From: VRUE01 sp963788975
GTDB taxonomy: Bacteria; Actinomycetota; Thermoleophilia; Solirubrobacterales; 70-9
Direction of reading: 5' to 3'
NCBI GenBank assembly: GCA_963788975.1
Contig: CAWBIJ010000001.1
Span: 186,001 to 250,000 of the forward strand
DNA length: 64,000 nucleotides
Position numbers and translations under genes: made by a program. Below, piece by piece: positions 16,660 to 25,902 of this stretch (within the stretch, counting starts at the first letter, position 1; the number at the start of each line of letters is the position of its first letter). Below the pieces are notes generated by a model. The model was not told where the DNA came from and did not search any database. It saw only the letters and a program-made list of their open reading frames with translations.

Positions 16660-16676
16660 ACTTTGAATATCAAAGT
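16660..16676. promoter_or_regulatory. Perfect 17-base operator between divergent genes
   Basis: ACTTTGAATATCAAAGT has 7-bp perfect arms and a 3-base centre. It lies 42 bases upstream of the cupin start and 53 bases upstream of the flavin oxidoreductase start. The AT-rich palindrome in GC-rich DNA resembles MarR/HxlR-type operators. No such regulator is encoded here. Confidence 0.6.
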
Positions 16677-16728
16677 ATCGTCGGGCATTGCGATGATGCT
16701 GAGCGGAAACGAGCGCGGGAGGGTGTGC

Positions 16729-17574
16729 ATGGAGGTCGGAATCGGATTGCCCAGTGCCGTGACAGGCGCCAATGGCGAGCAACTGGTCGAGTGGGCGCGC
16801 CGCGCGGAGGCACGGGGCTTCAGCACTCTGGGCACGATCGATCGTGTTGTCTTCTCGAACTACGAGCCGCTGACGGCGCTTGCTGCCGCCGCCGCGGTCA
16901 CCGAGAGGATCGGCCTCACCACCGCGGTTCTGCTCGCCCCCTTGCGCGAGAACGCCGCCGCGCTCGCCAAGCAGGCGCTGAGCGTGCACGCCCTCTCCGG
17001 CGGCCGCCTCACTCTTGGCGTCGGCCTCGGCGCGCGCGATGACGACTACGAGCTGAGCGGTGTCGATATGCGCGGTCGCGGTCGCCGTCTCGACCAGATG
17101 CTGGAGAAGATGGAGGAGATCTGGTCTGGCGATGAGGTCGGACCGACGACAGCGGGAGCGCCTCACCTCGTGGTCGGCGGACACGTCGACGCCTCCTTCG
17201 CCCGCGCCGCCCGCTTCGGCGAGGGCTGGATCGCCGGCGGCGCTCCGCCGAGCGAGTACCCCGGCCTGGTCGAGAGGCTGAAGGCCGCCTGGGCGGAGGC
17301 CGGTCGCGAGGGCGAGCCGCGCATGATGGGCCTCGCCTACTTCTCGCTGGGCGAGCGGGCCGCGGAGGACGCCAGTGCCTACGCCCACGACTACTACAGC
17401 TGGCTCGGCCCGGATGCCGCCGACTACCTCGCCTCCACTGCCGCCCAGGACGCCGAGGCCGTGCGGCGGTGCCTCTCCGACTTCGAGCAGGCCGGTTGCG
17501 GCGAGCTGATCCTCTTTCCCTCGTCGAGCGATCCCGATCAGGTCGACCTGCTCGCCGACGCGGTCGGGTTGTGA
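16729..17574 (+). CDS. LLM-class flavin-dependent oxidoreductase
   Basis: The 281-residue protein is a luciferase-like TIM barrel that would use F420 or FMN. Features include the N-terminal VGIGLPS, RAEARGFSTLGTIDR, TTAVLLAPLREN and GGRLTLGVGLGARDDDY, the usual cofactor-binding loop. The start ATG 16729 has GGGAGGG at 16718-16723; an upstream frame to 16618 would cross the operator. Its stop overlaps the amine oxidase start, so the two form an operon. Substrate unknown. Confidence 0.88.
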   Translation: MEVGIGLPSAVTGANGEQLVEWARRAEARGFSTLGTIDRVVFSNYEPLTALAAAAAVTERIGLTTAVLLAPLRENAAALAKQALSVHALSGGRLTLGVGLGARDDDYELSGVDMRGRGRRLDQMLEKMEEIWSGDEVGPTTAGAPHLVVGGHVDASFARAARFGEGWIAGGAPPSEYPGLVERLKAAWAEAGREGEPRMMGLAYFSLGERAAEDASAYAHDYYSWLGPDAADYLASTAAQDAEAVRRCLSDFEQAGCGELILFPSSSDPDQVDLLADAVGL

Positions 17575-18926
17575 ACGCCGACGTCGTCGTGATCGGCGCC
17601 GGCCTGTCCGGCTTGGCGGCGGCGCGGGCGATTGCGGATTCGGGGCGCGAGGTCGTGGTCCTCGAGGCGCGCCGGCGGGTCGGCGGGCGGCTTCTCAACG
17701 CGACGCTCGGGGACGGTGTGACGGTCGACGTCGGCGGCCAGTGGGTCGGCGACGACCATGAGCGGGTGCAGCGGCTCGCCGCCGACCTCGGCGTCGAGAT
17801 CTTTCCCCAGTACGGCGCCGGCAGGAACCTGCTCGACGTCGGCGGAGTGCGACGGCGATACCGGGGGACGATCCCGCGCCTCGGCCCCCGCGCCCTCTGG
17901 GACGTCTTCACCGCCCGTCGCCGCTTCGACCGGCTGGCAAGGGCGGTCGCCGCTGAGGCGCCGTGGGCTGCTGAGCAGGCCGCCGAGCTCGACCGTCAGA
18001 CGCTCGCCGGCTGGATCGAGCAGAACACGAGGACGGAGATCGCCCGCGAGTTGCTCGGGCTCGCCGGTCGCACGATCTGGGGCGCCGGCCCCGAGGAGCT
18101 CTCGATGCTCCACGTCCTCTTCTACGTCAACTCGGCCGGCGGCTTCGACAAGCTGATCGACACCGAGGGCGGGGCCCAGCAGGATCGCCTCGACGGCGGC
18201 GCCCAGCTGCTGGCGCTCGGCCTCGCCGAATCGCTCGGCGACCGAGTTCGCCTCGGCGCCCCGGTGCGCCGGATCGAGCATGGCGACGGCGCCGTGCGGA
18301 TTGGCGCCGACGGCCTCGAGGTGGAGGCGGGCCGCGCGATCGTCGCCCTGCCGGCGGCGCTCGCCGCGAGGATCGATTTCGACCCGTCGCTGCCGACGCA
18401 GCGCACGGAGCTGGCTCGCCGCTTCCGCCCCGGTCGCTTGAACAAGTGCATGGCGCTCTACGAGGAGCCGTTCTGGCGCTCCGATGGCTTCAGTGGCGAG
18501 GCGGTGACCGACGCCGGCCCGGTGACCCTGACCTTCGACAGCTCGCCCCGCGACGGCTCGGCGGGTGTCCTGCTGGGGTTCGTCGGCGGTCCCGACGCCG
18601 ACGAGATGGCGGGGATGGACGAGGCAGGTCGCCGCGCTGCCGTACTGGCCTGCTTCGTCCGCCTCTACGGCCCGCGTGCCGAGCGCCCGCTCGACTACGT
18701 CGAGCAGGAGTGGTCGGCGGAGGAGTGGTCGGGCGGCGGCCCGACCTCCAACTTCGGCCCCGGCGGCTGGAGCGAGTGCGGCCCGGCTCTGCGGGAGCCG
18801 GTCGGCCCTATCCACTGGGCGGGGACCGAGACCGCCACCGTCTGGAGCGGCTACATGGAGGGAGCGCTGCAGGCCGGTGAGCGAGCGGCTGCTGAGGCCC
18901 TGGCCAGCCCAGCCTCTGTGGGCTAG
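17571..18926 (+). CDS. Flavin monoamine oxidase family protein
   Basis: The 451-residue FAD enzyme oxidises an amine substrate. It has the Rossmann motif VVIGAGLSGLAAARA, the GG motif VGGRLL, and the C-terminal FAD motif GTETATVWSGYMEGA typical of monoamine and putrescine oxidases. The segment EEWSGGGPTSNF lacks the Cys that binds FAD covalently in mitochondrial MAO, so FAD should be bound noncovalently. The start is GTG 17571, overlapping the previous stop (GTGA). Translational coupling with the flavin oxidoreductase suggests a shared catabolic path. Confidence 0.9.
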   Translation: MNADVVVIGAGLSGLAAARAIADSGREVVVLEARRRVGGRLLNATLGDGVTVDVGGQWVGDDHERVQRLAADLGVEIFPQYGAGRNLLDVGGVRRRYRGTIPRLGPRALWDVFTARRRFDRLARAVAAEAPWAAEQAAELDRQTLAGWIEQNTRTEIARELLGLAGRTIWGAGPEELSMLHVLFYVNSAGGFDKLIDTEGGAQQDRLDGGAQLLALGLAESLGDRVRLGAPVRRIEHGDGAVRIGADGLEVEAGRAIVALPAALAARIDFDPSLPTQRTELARRFRPGRLNKCMALYEEPFWRSDGFSGEAVTDAGPVTLTFDSSPRDGSAGVLLGFVGGPDADEMAGMDEAGRRAAVLACFVRLYGPRAERPLDYVEQEWSAEEWSGGGPTSNFGPGGWSECGPALREPVGPIHWAGTETATVWSGYMEGALQAGERAAAEALASPASVG

Positions 18927-18965
18927 TGTCGTCGGGGACGGCTGCCCCTAGAGAACGGAGCTTCG

Positions 18966-19469
18966 ATGGCCTACGAGATGCAGATCCGCGGCACGCAGGA
19001 CGAGGTCAAGATCCGTAACCCGTGGGCGGTGGCCCTGCTGCCGTTCGTCACCCTCGGCATCTACCACCTGGTCTGGTGGTACCGGATCAACCGCGAGCTG
19101 CGGGACTACGGGCAGGCGAAGGGCTACGACCTCGGCCAGAACCCGACCAACTCGGTGCTGGCGCTCTTCCCCGGGGGCCTGATCATCATCCCGGCGCTGA
19201 TCACCTACTGGCGGGGCACCAAGCGGGTGCAGGGCGCATCGCGCATCGGCGGCAACGAGGCGCTCAACGGCTGGATCGCGCTGATCCTCTACTTCCTGCT
19301 CGCGCCCGGGCTCTGGGCTTACATCCAGGTCTCGCTCAACGACCTCTGGCGCAAAGAGGCGGACGCGCAGCCGGGCCAGGAGCTGCCGGCGGCACAGGAG
19401 ACGTTGCCGCCGCGCATGCCGGAGGACCAGCCGGCGAGCCCACCAGAGCAGCAGCCTCCCTCGCCCTAG
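18966..19469 (+). CDS. DUF4234 membrane protein
   Basis: The 167-residue protein has the DUF4234 pattern: KIRNPWAVALLPFVTLGIYH, then WWYRINRELRDYG, and about three membrane segments, with a Pro/Gln-rich cytosolic tail. Function unknown. GGAG lies ahead of ATG 18966. It ends 10 bases before rlmN and may be co-transcribed with it. Confidence 0.82.
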   Translation: MAYEMQIRGTQDEVKIRNPWAVALLPFVTLGIYHLVWWYRINRELRDYGQAKGYDLGQNPTNSVLALFPGGLIIIPALITYWRGTKRVQGASRIGGNEALNGWIALILYFLLAPGLWAYIQVSLNDLWRKEADAQPGQELPAAQETLPPRMPEDQPASPPEQQPPSP

Positions 19470-19479
19470 ACTCGGGCGC

Positions 19480-20460
19480 GTGGATCGCGCTCTCCTCGAC
19501 AGCACGCTGGCCGATGCCGGCGAGCCCGCCTACCGCGCCTCACAGGTGTGGGAGTGGGTGGCGCGCGGGGCGCGCTCCTACGAGGAGATGACCAACCTGC
19601 CGGCGGCCCTGCGTGAGCGGCTCGCCGCCACGGTGCCGCTCTCGACCCTCTCGCTGGAGGCGGAGGCTCGCTCCGACGACGGCACCGTCAAGGCCCTCTT
19701 CCACACCGGCGACAGCCGCCCCATCGAGGCGGTGCTGATGCGCTACCGCGACGGGCGGCGCTCCGTCTGCCTCTCCTCGCAGTCCGGCTGCCCGCTGACC
19801 TGCAGCTTCTGCGCCACCGGCCAGATGAAGTTCGGCCGCAACCTCAGCGCCGACGAGATCCTCGACCAGGCGCTGCACTTCCGCCGCGCCGAACCGATCG
19901 ATCACGTCGTCTTCATGGGGATGGGGGAGCCGACGATGAACATCGACGCGGTACTGGCCGCCTGCGAGCGGCTGCCGAACCTCGGGGTGACCCACCGTCG
20001 CACCGCGATCTCGACCGTCGGCTGGGTGCCGGGGATCGACCGTCTCGCCGAGTGCGAGATGCCGGTCTCATTGGCCCTCTCCCTGCACGCGCCCAACGAT
20101 GACCTGCGCTCGCAGCTGATGCCGGTCAACGACCGCTACCCGCTGGCTGAGGTGCTGGCAGCCTGCGAGCGCTACCGCGCCCGCCGCCGCCGCAAGGTCT
20201 TCGTCGAGTACGTGATGCTGGACGGCGTCAACGACCTGCCCGAGCACGCTCGTGAGCTGGTCGCGCTGCTCGATCCCCGCGCCTACAAGGTCAACCTGAT
20301 TCCCTACAACCCGACCGGCGCCTACGACGGCTCCTCTCCCGAGCGGATCGAGCGCTTCCGCGCGGTCCTCGCCGAGCACCGCCTCGCCGCCACCGTCCGC
20401 CTCACTCGCGGCCGCGACATCGACGCCGCCTGCGGTCAGCTCGCCGCCTCGTCGGCCTAG
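19480..20460 (+). CDS. rlmN: 23S rRNA (adenine2503-C2)-methyltransferase RlmN
   Basis: The 326-residue radical SAM enzyme methylates C2 of A2503 in 23S rRNA and A37 in some tRNAs. The cluster motif CPLTCSFC binds the 4Fe-4S centre. VFMGMGEPTMN is the SAM region. The two methyl-transfer Cys are present: one in RSVCLSSQSG and one in DIDAACGQL near the C-terminus. The start is GTG 19480; the N-terminal accessory domain is somewhat shorter than in E. coli. Confidence 0.94.
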   Translation: MDRALLDSTLADAGEPAYRASQVWEWVARGARSYEEMTNLPAALRERLAATVPLSTLSLEAEARSDDGTVKALFHTGDSRPIEAVLMRYRDGRRSVCLSSQSGCPLTCSFCATGQMKFGRNLSADEILDQALHFRRAEPIDHVVFMGMGEPTMNIDAVLAACERLPNLGVTHRRTAISTVGWVPGIDRLAECEMPVSLALSLHAPNDDLRSQLMPVNDRYPLAEVLAACERYRARRRRKVFVEYVMLDGVNDLPEHARELVALLDPRAYKVNLIPYNPTGAYDGSSPERIERFRAVLAEHRLAATVRLTRGRDIDAACGQLAASSA

Positions 20461-20536
20461 GCGGGCGCTTTCTACGGCCATACGCCGAATGAAGCCTCAG
20501 CCACAAACTGGCCAGTCAGCCAACTAGGATTGCGCA

Positions 20537-21988
20537 ATGGCCGTCAAGACTTCCGGCGGGCCGGCGTCGCGGGTCCCGCCGCCCGAGCAGCTGAGCGACA
20601 ACCCGGTTGTCCGGGTCGCCGACGACGTGCGGGCGGAGTTCAGGGTGCGCCGCCGTGGGACCTACCCACCCGGGCCACAGAGTTTCAGTGCCGGCCGGAC
20701 GCTGCAGGCGGCGCGCGACCCGCTGCCGTTGCTGCTTTCCCTCTATGAGGAGCACGGGCCGATCTTCAGCGCCCGCCTGCTCCACCACCCAGTGATCTTC
20801 ATGCTTGGCCCCGAGGCGAACCACTTCATCACCGTCGCCCACCCGGAGAACTTCCACTGGCGCGAGTCGAGCTTCGGCGACCTGATCCCGCTGCTGGGCG
20901 ACGGGCTGCTGACGATCGACGACGCCTACCACGACCGTGCCCGCGCGATCATGATGCCGGCCTTCCACCGCGACCAGGTCCGTGCCTCGGTCGAGGCGAT
21001 GGTCGCCGAGGCGACCCCGGCGATCGAGCGTCTGCGGCCGGGCCAGGCCGTCGATGTCTACGAGTGGATGCGGGAGCTGGCGATGCGAATCGCGATGCGG
21101 GCGCTGCTCGGCCTCGATCCCGACGAAGCCGGCAAGGGCGCCGCGGCGGCCGAGCACTTCGAGCGTGCGCTCGGCTTCTACGGGATCGACTTCCACCTGC
21201 GCCTGCTGCGCGGGCCCCGCTCGCCCTGGTCGAAGATGGTCCGCTCGCGCGCGGTGCTGGACGAGATCGTCTACGGCGAGATCGCCCAGCGCCGGGCCAA
21301 GCCAGACCCGGAGAAGATGGACATCCTCAGCCTGCTGCTCGGGGTGCGGGACGAGGCGGGGGAGGGGTTCACCGACAAGGAGGTGCGCGACCAGGTGATG
21401 ACCCTGATGTTCGCCGGGCACGACACCTCTACCTCGACCCTGACCTTCATGATGCACGAGCTGGCGCGCCACCCCGACGTTCTCGCCAAGCTCTGTGAGG
21501 AGCAGGATCGGGCGCTCGGCGGCGATTCGCCGGACATCGACCGTCTGGAGAAGGAGATGCCCTACCTCGAGATGGTCCTCGACGAGGTGCTGCGCCTCTA
21601 CCCGCCGGCCTGGATCGGCCCGCGCCGCGCCGTCCGCGACTTCGAGTTCGGCGGCTATCAGGTCGTCCGCGGCTCCTACGTCAATTACTGCTCGTGGGCC
21701 AGCCACCGCATTCCGGAGGTCTTCCCCGAGCCCGAGGCCTTCATCCCTGAGCGCTTCACCCGGGAGCGCAAGGCGGCGCTGCCGCGCGGCGCCTACGTCC
21801 CCTTCGGCGGCGGCAGCCGGATCTGCATCGGCAAGCGCTTCGGCCAGACCGAGGTGAAGCTGGTGGCGACGATGCTGCTGCAGAGGCTGCGCCTCGACGC
21901 GATGCCGGGCCGGACCATGACCGTGCGCCAGATGCCCACTCTCTCGCCCAAAGGCGGTCTGGAGATGCGGGTACTGTCCCGCGCGTGA
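20537..21988 (+). CDS. Cytochrome P450
   Basis: The 483-residue haem monooxygenase has the I-helix AGHDTSTST (oxygen activation), the K-helix EVLRLYP (ExxR) and the haem loop FGGGSRICIGKRFG with the proximal ligand Cys430. It is soluble, without an N-terminal anchor. Redox partners are not encoded nearby. A sequence at 20509-20524 weakly resembles the operator in front of the acyl-CoA dehydrogenase. Substrate cannot be predicted; many actinobacterial homologues hydroxylate fatty acids or terpenoids. Confidence 0.92.
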   Translation: MAVKTSGGPASRVPPPEQLSDNPVVRVADDVRAEFRVRRRGTYPPGPQSFSAGRTLQAARDPLPLLLSLYEEHGPIFSARLLHHPVIFMLGPEANHFITVAHPENFHWRESSFGDLIPLLGDGLLTIDDAYHDRARAIMMPAFHRDQVRASVEAMVAEATPAIERLRPGQAVDVYEWMRELAMRIAMRALLGLDPDEAGKGAAAAEHFERALGFYGIDFHLRLLRGPRSPWSKMVRSRAVLDEIVYGEIAQRRAKPDPEKMDILSLLLGVRDEAGEGFTDKEVRDQVMTLMFAGHDTSTSTLTFMMHELARHPDVLAKLCEEQDRALGGDSPDIDRLEKEMPYLEMVLDEVLRLYPPAWIGPRRAVRDFEFGGYQVVRGSYVNYCSWASHRIPEVFPEPEAFIPERFTRERKAALPRGAYVPFGGGSRICIGKRFGQTEVKLVATMLLQRLRLDAMPGRTMTVRQMPTLSPKGGLEMRVLSRA

Positions 21989-22108
21989 CGGCGGATCGCC
22001 AACGCCGCTCTTGTCGCGCACCCCGTGAACGGCTACGGTCGTAGTCATCCTCTCCATGGATTCCAGGGAGAGTGACTGGGATTTCCGTGACCGCTGGAAG
22101 GAGAGACG

Positions 22109-22921
22109 ATGGAGGCCGCTGAGCAGTTCCGCGAAGCGCAGAAAGCGATTTGGTCGGCTGGCGATTGGCCCGGCTTCGCGCCGATCGTCCAGGATGTAGC
22201 TGATCTCGTGGTAGAGGAGATCGGCGTCGGCGAGGGTCATGACTACCTGGACGTCGCCACCGGCAGTGGCAACGCGGCGATGGCGGCCGCCGCCAGGGGC
22301 GCCAACGTCACCGGGCTCGACTTCGTGCCGGCCTTGGTCGAGGCTGCCCGTGCCCGCGCCAGCGCTGCTGGGGTGAACGCTGAGTTCGTCGAGGGCGATG
22401 CCGAAAACCTGCCCTTCGAGGACGACTCCTTCGATCGCGCCACGTCGACCTTCGGTGCGATGTTCGCGCCGCGCCATCAGCGGGCCGCCGACGAGCTGGC
22501 GCGGGTGACCCGGCCGGGCGGCGTCTTCGCCGTGACCGCCTGGACGCCGGAGGGCCTCAACGGGCAGATGTTCAAAACGCTTGGCGCCCACATGCCGCCT
22601 CCCCCCGAGGGCATCATGCCGCCGACGATGTGGGGGACCGAGGAGCACGTGCGCGATCTCTTCTCCGGGTCGGACCTGGAGGTGAGCTGCGAGAAGCGGA
22701 TGGCCGAGATCTCCTGGGACTCCCTGGAGAGCTGGATCGACCATTGCGAACGCAATCTCGGCCCGACCGTGATGGCGAAGGCCGCGCTCGAGCCTCAGGG
22801 CAAGTGGGAGGCGGCGCGGGCGGACCTAATGGCTCTCGGCGAACGCTTCAATGAGGCCGACGACGGTTCGATGCGCACCCCCGCCGAGTACCTGCTTACC
22901 AAGGTCTCGGTCAGCGGCTGA
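22109..22921 (+). CDS. Class I SAM-dependent methyltransferase
   Basis: The 270-residue protein has motif I YLDVATGSGNAAMAAA, motif II VTGLDFVPALVEAAR, and VEGDAENLPFEDDSFD as motif III, the Methyltransf_11/UbiE-like arrangement. GGAAGGAG precedes ATG 22109. A perfect 20-bp hairpin follows the stop. Substrate unknown. Confidence 0.87.
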   Translation: MEAAEQFREAQKAIWSAGDWPGFAPIVQDVADLVVEEIGVGEGHDYLDVATGSGNAAMAAAARGANVTGLDFVPALVEAARARASAAGVNAEFVEGDAENLPFEDDSFDRATSTFGAMFAPRHQRAADELARVTRPGGVFAVTAWTPEGLNGQMFKTLGAHMPPPPEGIMPPTMWGTEEHVRDLFSGSDLEVSCEKRMAEISWDSLESWIDHCERNLGPTVMAKAALEPQGKWEAARADLMALGERFNEADDGSMRTPAEYLLTKVSVSG

Positions 22922-22927
22922 GCAGTA

Positions 22928-22976
22928 CTTCCGGTGTTCCTTATGCGTCCTATAGCCGCATAAGGAACACCGGAAG
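22928..22976. terminator. Perfect 20-bp hairpin between convergent genes
   Basis: Arms 22928-22947 and 22957-22976 are exactly complementary over 20 bp with a 9-base loop. It starts 7 bases after the methyltransferase stop and ends 8 bases before the glutamine synthetase stop on the other strand. No T-run follows, so a factor-independent terminator of unusual form or a barrier hairpin is likely. Confidence 0.7.
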
Positions 22977-22983
22977 GCCAGCG

Positions 22984-25134
22984 CTACTTGATGAAGAGCA
23001 TCTCCTCGTACTTGGGGAGCGGCCAAAGGTCGTCGGCGACGACCTTCTCCAGCTTGTCGGCCGCCTCGCGCACCTTCTCCATCGCGGCGAGCTGCTTATC
23101 GCGAGCGTGGATCGCCATCTCAAGGCCCTCGAGACCGGGGTCGGCGTTCGCCGTCTCCAGCTCGCGCAGTGCGCCGTTCAATTTCCCGGTCAGCTGAGTC
23201 GTCTCCTCGCTCTCGGCTGGGGTGAGTCCAGCATCCTTGAGCAGCGCCAGGTGGCGCAGCGCTGCCGGCAGGAGCATCGTCTTGGCGATCGAGAAGGTCG
23301 TCTCCGCCTCGATGTTGGCGCGGATCCAGTACTGCTCGACCCAGACCTCGTAGCGTGACTCCAGCTCGCGCTTGGAGAGGACCTTGTAGTTCTCGAAGGC
23401 CGCGACGGTCTGGTCGGCGAGCACCTCGGGCAGCGCATCGGGCGTTGTCTTCAAGTTCTTCAGCCCGCGCTGCTCGGCCTCGGCATGCCAGGCCTCGTCG
23501 TAGTTGTCGCCGCCGAAGACGACCGGCTTGTTGGCCGAGTAGGATTCCTTGACGACCTCGATCACGGCCTCGGCGGCGTCCATGCCGCTGGAGGTCTTCG
23601 CCTCCAGCTTGTCGGCGAGCTCCTCGATCGCCTCGGCGGCGATCGTGTTCAGCACCGTGTTGGGGAAGGCGAGCGATTCGCTCGAGCCGAGCGCACGGAA
23701 CTCGAACTTGTTGCCGGTGAAGGCGAAGGGCGAGGTGCGGTTGCGGTCGCCGCCGTGCATCGGCAGCGCCGGCAGCACCGTCGCGCCGAGCTCGAGGAAG
23801 GAGGCCGGGGTGTGCGGGTCGCCTTCGCCGCTGGCGATCGCGTCGAAGACCTTCTCCAGCTCGGCGCCGAGGAAGATCGAAATGATCGCCGGCGGCGCCT
23901 CGTTGGCACCGAGGCGGTGGTCCTGGCCGATGTTGGCGACCGAGGCGCGCAGCAGGCCCTGGTGCTTGTTGACCGCCTGGATCACCGCGGCGCAGAAGAA
24001 GAGGAAGTGGACATTGTCGGCCGGCGTGTCGCCCGGGTCGAGCAGGTTGGAGCCGGTATCGGTCCCCATCGACCAGTTGTTGTGCTTGCCCGAGCCGTTG
24101 ACGCCGGCGAAGGGCTTCTCGTGCAGGAGGCAGACCAGCCCGTAGCGGCGAGCGACACTCTCCAGCACCTGCATCAGCAGCTGCTGGTGGTCTGAGCCGA
24201 CGTTCGAGTTCTCGAACACCGGGGCGATCTCGTACTGGTTCGGAGCCACCTCGTTGTGGCGGGTCTTGACCGGGATGCCGAGCTTGCGCGCCTCCAGCTC
24301 GGCCTCCAGCATGCAGGCGAGGATCCGCTCCGGGATCGAGCCGAAGTAGTGGTCGTCGAGCTCGTGGCCCTTCGGCGGCTTGGCGCCGAAGAGGGTGCGC
24401 CCGGTCGCGATCAGGTCAGGGCGCTCGAAGAAGTACTGCTCGTCGATCAGGAAGTACTCCTGCTCCGGCCCGACCGTGGTGAAGACACGCTGGCTCTCCT
24501 CGTCTCCGAGCAGGCGCAGCGCCTTGATCGCCGAGCGTGAGAGCGCGTCCATCGAGCGCAGCAGCGGGATCTTGCCGTCGAGCGCCTCGCCGGTCCAGGA
24601 GGCGAAGGCGGTCGGGATGCAGAGCAGCGCCCCGTTCGGGTTCTCGAGGATGAAGGCGGGGGAGGTCGGGTCCCAGGCGGTGTAGCCGCGCGCCTCGAAG
24701 GTGGCGCGGACGCCGCCGGTGGGGAAGGAGGAGGCGTCGGGCTCGCCCTGGATCAGCTCCTTGCCGGAGAAGCCGGCCAGCGCCGCGCCCTCGTTGCCGG
24801 AGGGCTCGAAGAAGGAGTCGTGCTTCTCCGCCGTCGAGCCGGTCAGCGGCTGGAACATGTGGGTGAAGTGGGTGGCGCCGTTCTCCAACGCCCATTCCTT
24901 CATCGCCTCGGCGACGGCGTCGGCGAGGCTGAGGTCGAGCGCCTCACCTCCCTCGAGGGTCGCCTGCAGCTTCTCGAAGACGTCGGCGGGCAGCCGTTCG
25001 CGCTGCACGGCGACGGAGAAGACGTTGGCGCCGAAGGGGTTGTTCTCAGGCTGGGTCAGGTCGAGCGCGCCGAGGGCCTCTCCGTTGGAGCTCCACTGCG
25101 CGGCGGTCACGTTCTGCTGGCGAATACGAGTCAT
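22984..25134 (-). CDS. glnN: Glutamine synthetase type III
   Basis: The 716-residue enzyme makes glutamine from glutamate, ammonium and ATP. Length (about 720) and motifs identify GSIII rather than GSI: THFTHMFQPLTGSTAEKHDSF near residue 90, TVGPEQEYFLID, and KTRHNEVAPNQYEIAPVFE, followed by GVNGSGKHNNWS. ATG 25134 is my choice; an in-frame GTG at 25152 is the alternative. It has its own leader with two hairpins and is far from amt-PII. This is probably the ammonium-assimilating enzyme served by that transporter. Confidence 0.94.
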   Translation of the reverse strand: MTRIRQQNVTAAQWSSNGEALGALDLTQPENNPFGANVFSVAVQRERLPADVFEKLQATLEGGEALDLSLADAVAEAMKEWALENGATHFTHMFQPLTGSTAEKHDSFFEPSGNEGAALAGFSGKELIQGEPDASSFPTGGVRATFEARGYTAWDPTSPAFILENPNGALLCIPTAFASWTGEALDGKIPLLRSMDALSRSAIKALRLLGDEESQRVFTTVGPEQEYFLIDEQYFFERPDLIATGRTLFGAKPPKGHELDDHYFGSIPERILACMLEAELEARKLGIPVKTRHNEVAPNQYEIAPVFENSNVGSDHQQLLMQVLESVARRYGLVCLLHEKPFAGVNGSGKHNNWSMGTDTGSNLLDPGDTPADNVHFLFFCAAVIQAVNKHQGLLRASVANIGQDHRLGANEAPPAIISIFLGAELEKVFDAIASGEGDPHTPASFLELGATVLPALPMHGGDRNRTSPFAFTGNKFEFRALGSSESLAFPNTVLNTIAAEAIEELADKLEAKTSSGMDAAEAVIEVVKESYSANKPVVFGGDNYDEAWHAEAEQRGLKNLKTTPDALPEVLADQTVAAFENYKVLSKRELESRYEVWVEQYWIRANIEAETTFSIAKTMLLPAALRHLALLKDAGLTPAESEETTQLTGKLNGALRELETANADPGLEGLEMAIHARDKQLAAMEKVREAADKLEKVVADDLWPLPKYEEMLFIK

Positions 25135-25159
25135 CGCTTGGTCATTCCTCACTCGGCGA

Positions 25160-25211
25160 AGCGCCCGGCTGGCGGGCGCGGTTGGCGATCCATCCTCTCC
25201 CCGCGGAGAGG
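25160..25211 (-). promoter_or_regulatory. Two hairpins in the glutamine synthetase leader
   Basis: Two 7-bp stems lie upstream of the glutamine synthetase start: CCTCTCC/GGAGAGG (25194-25211, loop CCGC) and GCGCCCG/CGGGCGC (about 25161-25179). They could terminate the upstream NlpC gene or form a leader control element. No known riboswitch is recognised. Confidence 0.4.
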
Positions 25212-25294
25212 CACTGCAGAGTAAAGGGAATCGTGCCCGAATGGCTTTGTACCGCCGTACAACGATCGCGCCCGCACCTTGTCCAGGCGTCGCG

Positions 25295-25834
25295 CTAGGC
25301 GTCGAGTGGCGCCGCTCGCAACAGGCCGAGCGGGTGGCGCAGGCGGAAGCCGTCGGTCGAGCGCATCTCCTCGCTCCAGCCGGGGCCGTGGCCGTCGCCC
25401 TCGGTGGTCATCGAAGTGTCCCAGCGGAGGCCGGCGATCACGGCGAAGACGTGGCCGTCGTTGGCGTAGATCCGCACCCACTGTCCCGGTCCGCCGCCGC
25501 CCCAGCGCATGAAGCCGCGCGAGTCGAGTGGCGAGTCGAGCAGACCGGCTGCGTGCATCACGTAGTTGACCGACCCCGAGCAGTCGTAGCCGCGAGAGCC
25601 CCAGCTCCGGTGACCGCCGCCCCAGCGGTAGGGCCGGTTGCGGATCCGGTTCCCCGCTTCGATCATCGCCGTCACAGCGGGTGGCGCGGAGGCCGGCGCG
25701 ACGGCGCGGCCGCCGGGCAGCAGCGTTGCGTCGGGGGCCTTGGCCAGGGCGCCGGCGGTACTCGCGCCCAGCGCCACGGCAAGGAGGCAGCAGGCGGAGA
25801 GAAAGGTGTTCATGCCCCTGCGCATGAAGGACAT
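25295..25834 (-). CDS. Secreted NlpC/P60-like cysteine hydrolase
   Basis: The 179-residue protein has a signal peptide (to about residue 32) and a small catalytic domain. Cys85 in RGYDCSGSVNYVMHAAG and His128 in NDGHVFAVIAGLRWD are placed as in NlpC/P60 peptidoglycan endopeptidases. PYRWGGGHRSWG precedes the Cys, another family feature. Starts at 25834, 25825 and 25813 are possible; the upper two give the basic residues expected of a signal peptide. Probably acts on the cell wall. Confidence 0.75.
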   Translation of the reverse strand: MSFMRRGMNTFLSACCLLAVALGASTAGALAKAPDATLLPGGRAVAPASAPPAVTAMIEAGNRIRNRPYRWGGGHRSWGSRGYDCSGSVNYVMHAAGLLDSPLDSRGFMRWGGGGPGQWVRIYANDGHVFAVIAGLRWDTSMTTEGDGHGPGWSEEMRSTDGFRLRHPLGLLRAAPLDA

Positions 25835-25902
25835 CTATCGGCAGTGGCGCGGCATCTCTATAGCCTTGCGCCCGTTCCCGACTCTGGAGGAATCGCAAGC
25901 CC

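Noticed and set aside
20516..22744. A 742-codon minus-strand frame
   Set aside because: Antisense to the P450 and the methyltransferase, both with catalytic motifs in place.
25160..25211. Glutamine riboswitch in the glutamine synthetase leader
   Set aside because: Two simple hairpins only; none of the conserved glnA-RNA nucleotides could be recognised.
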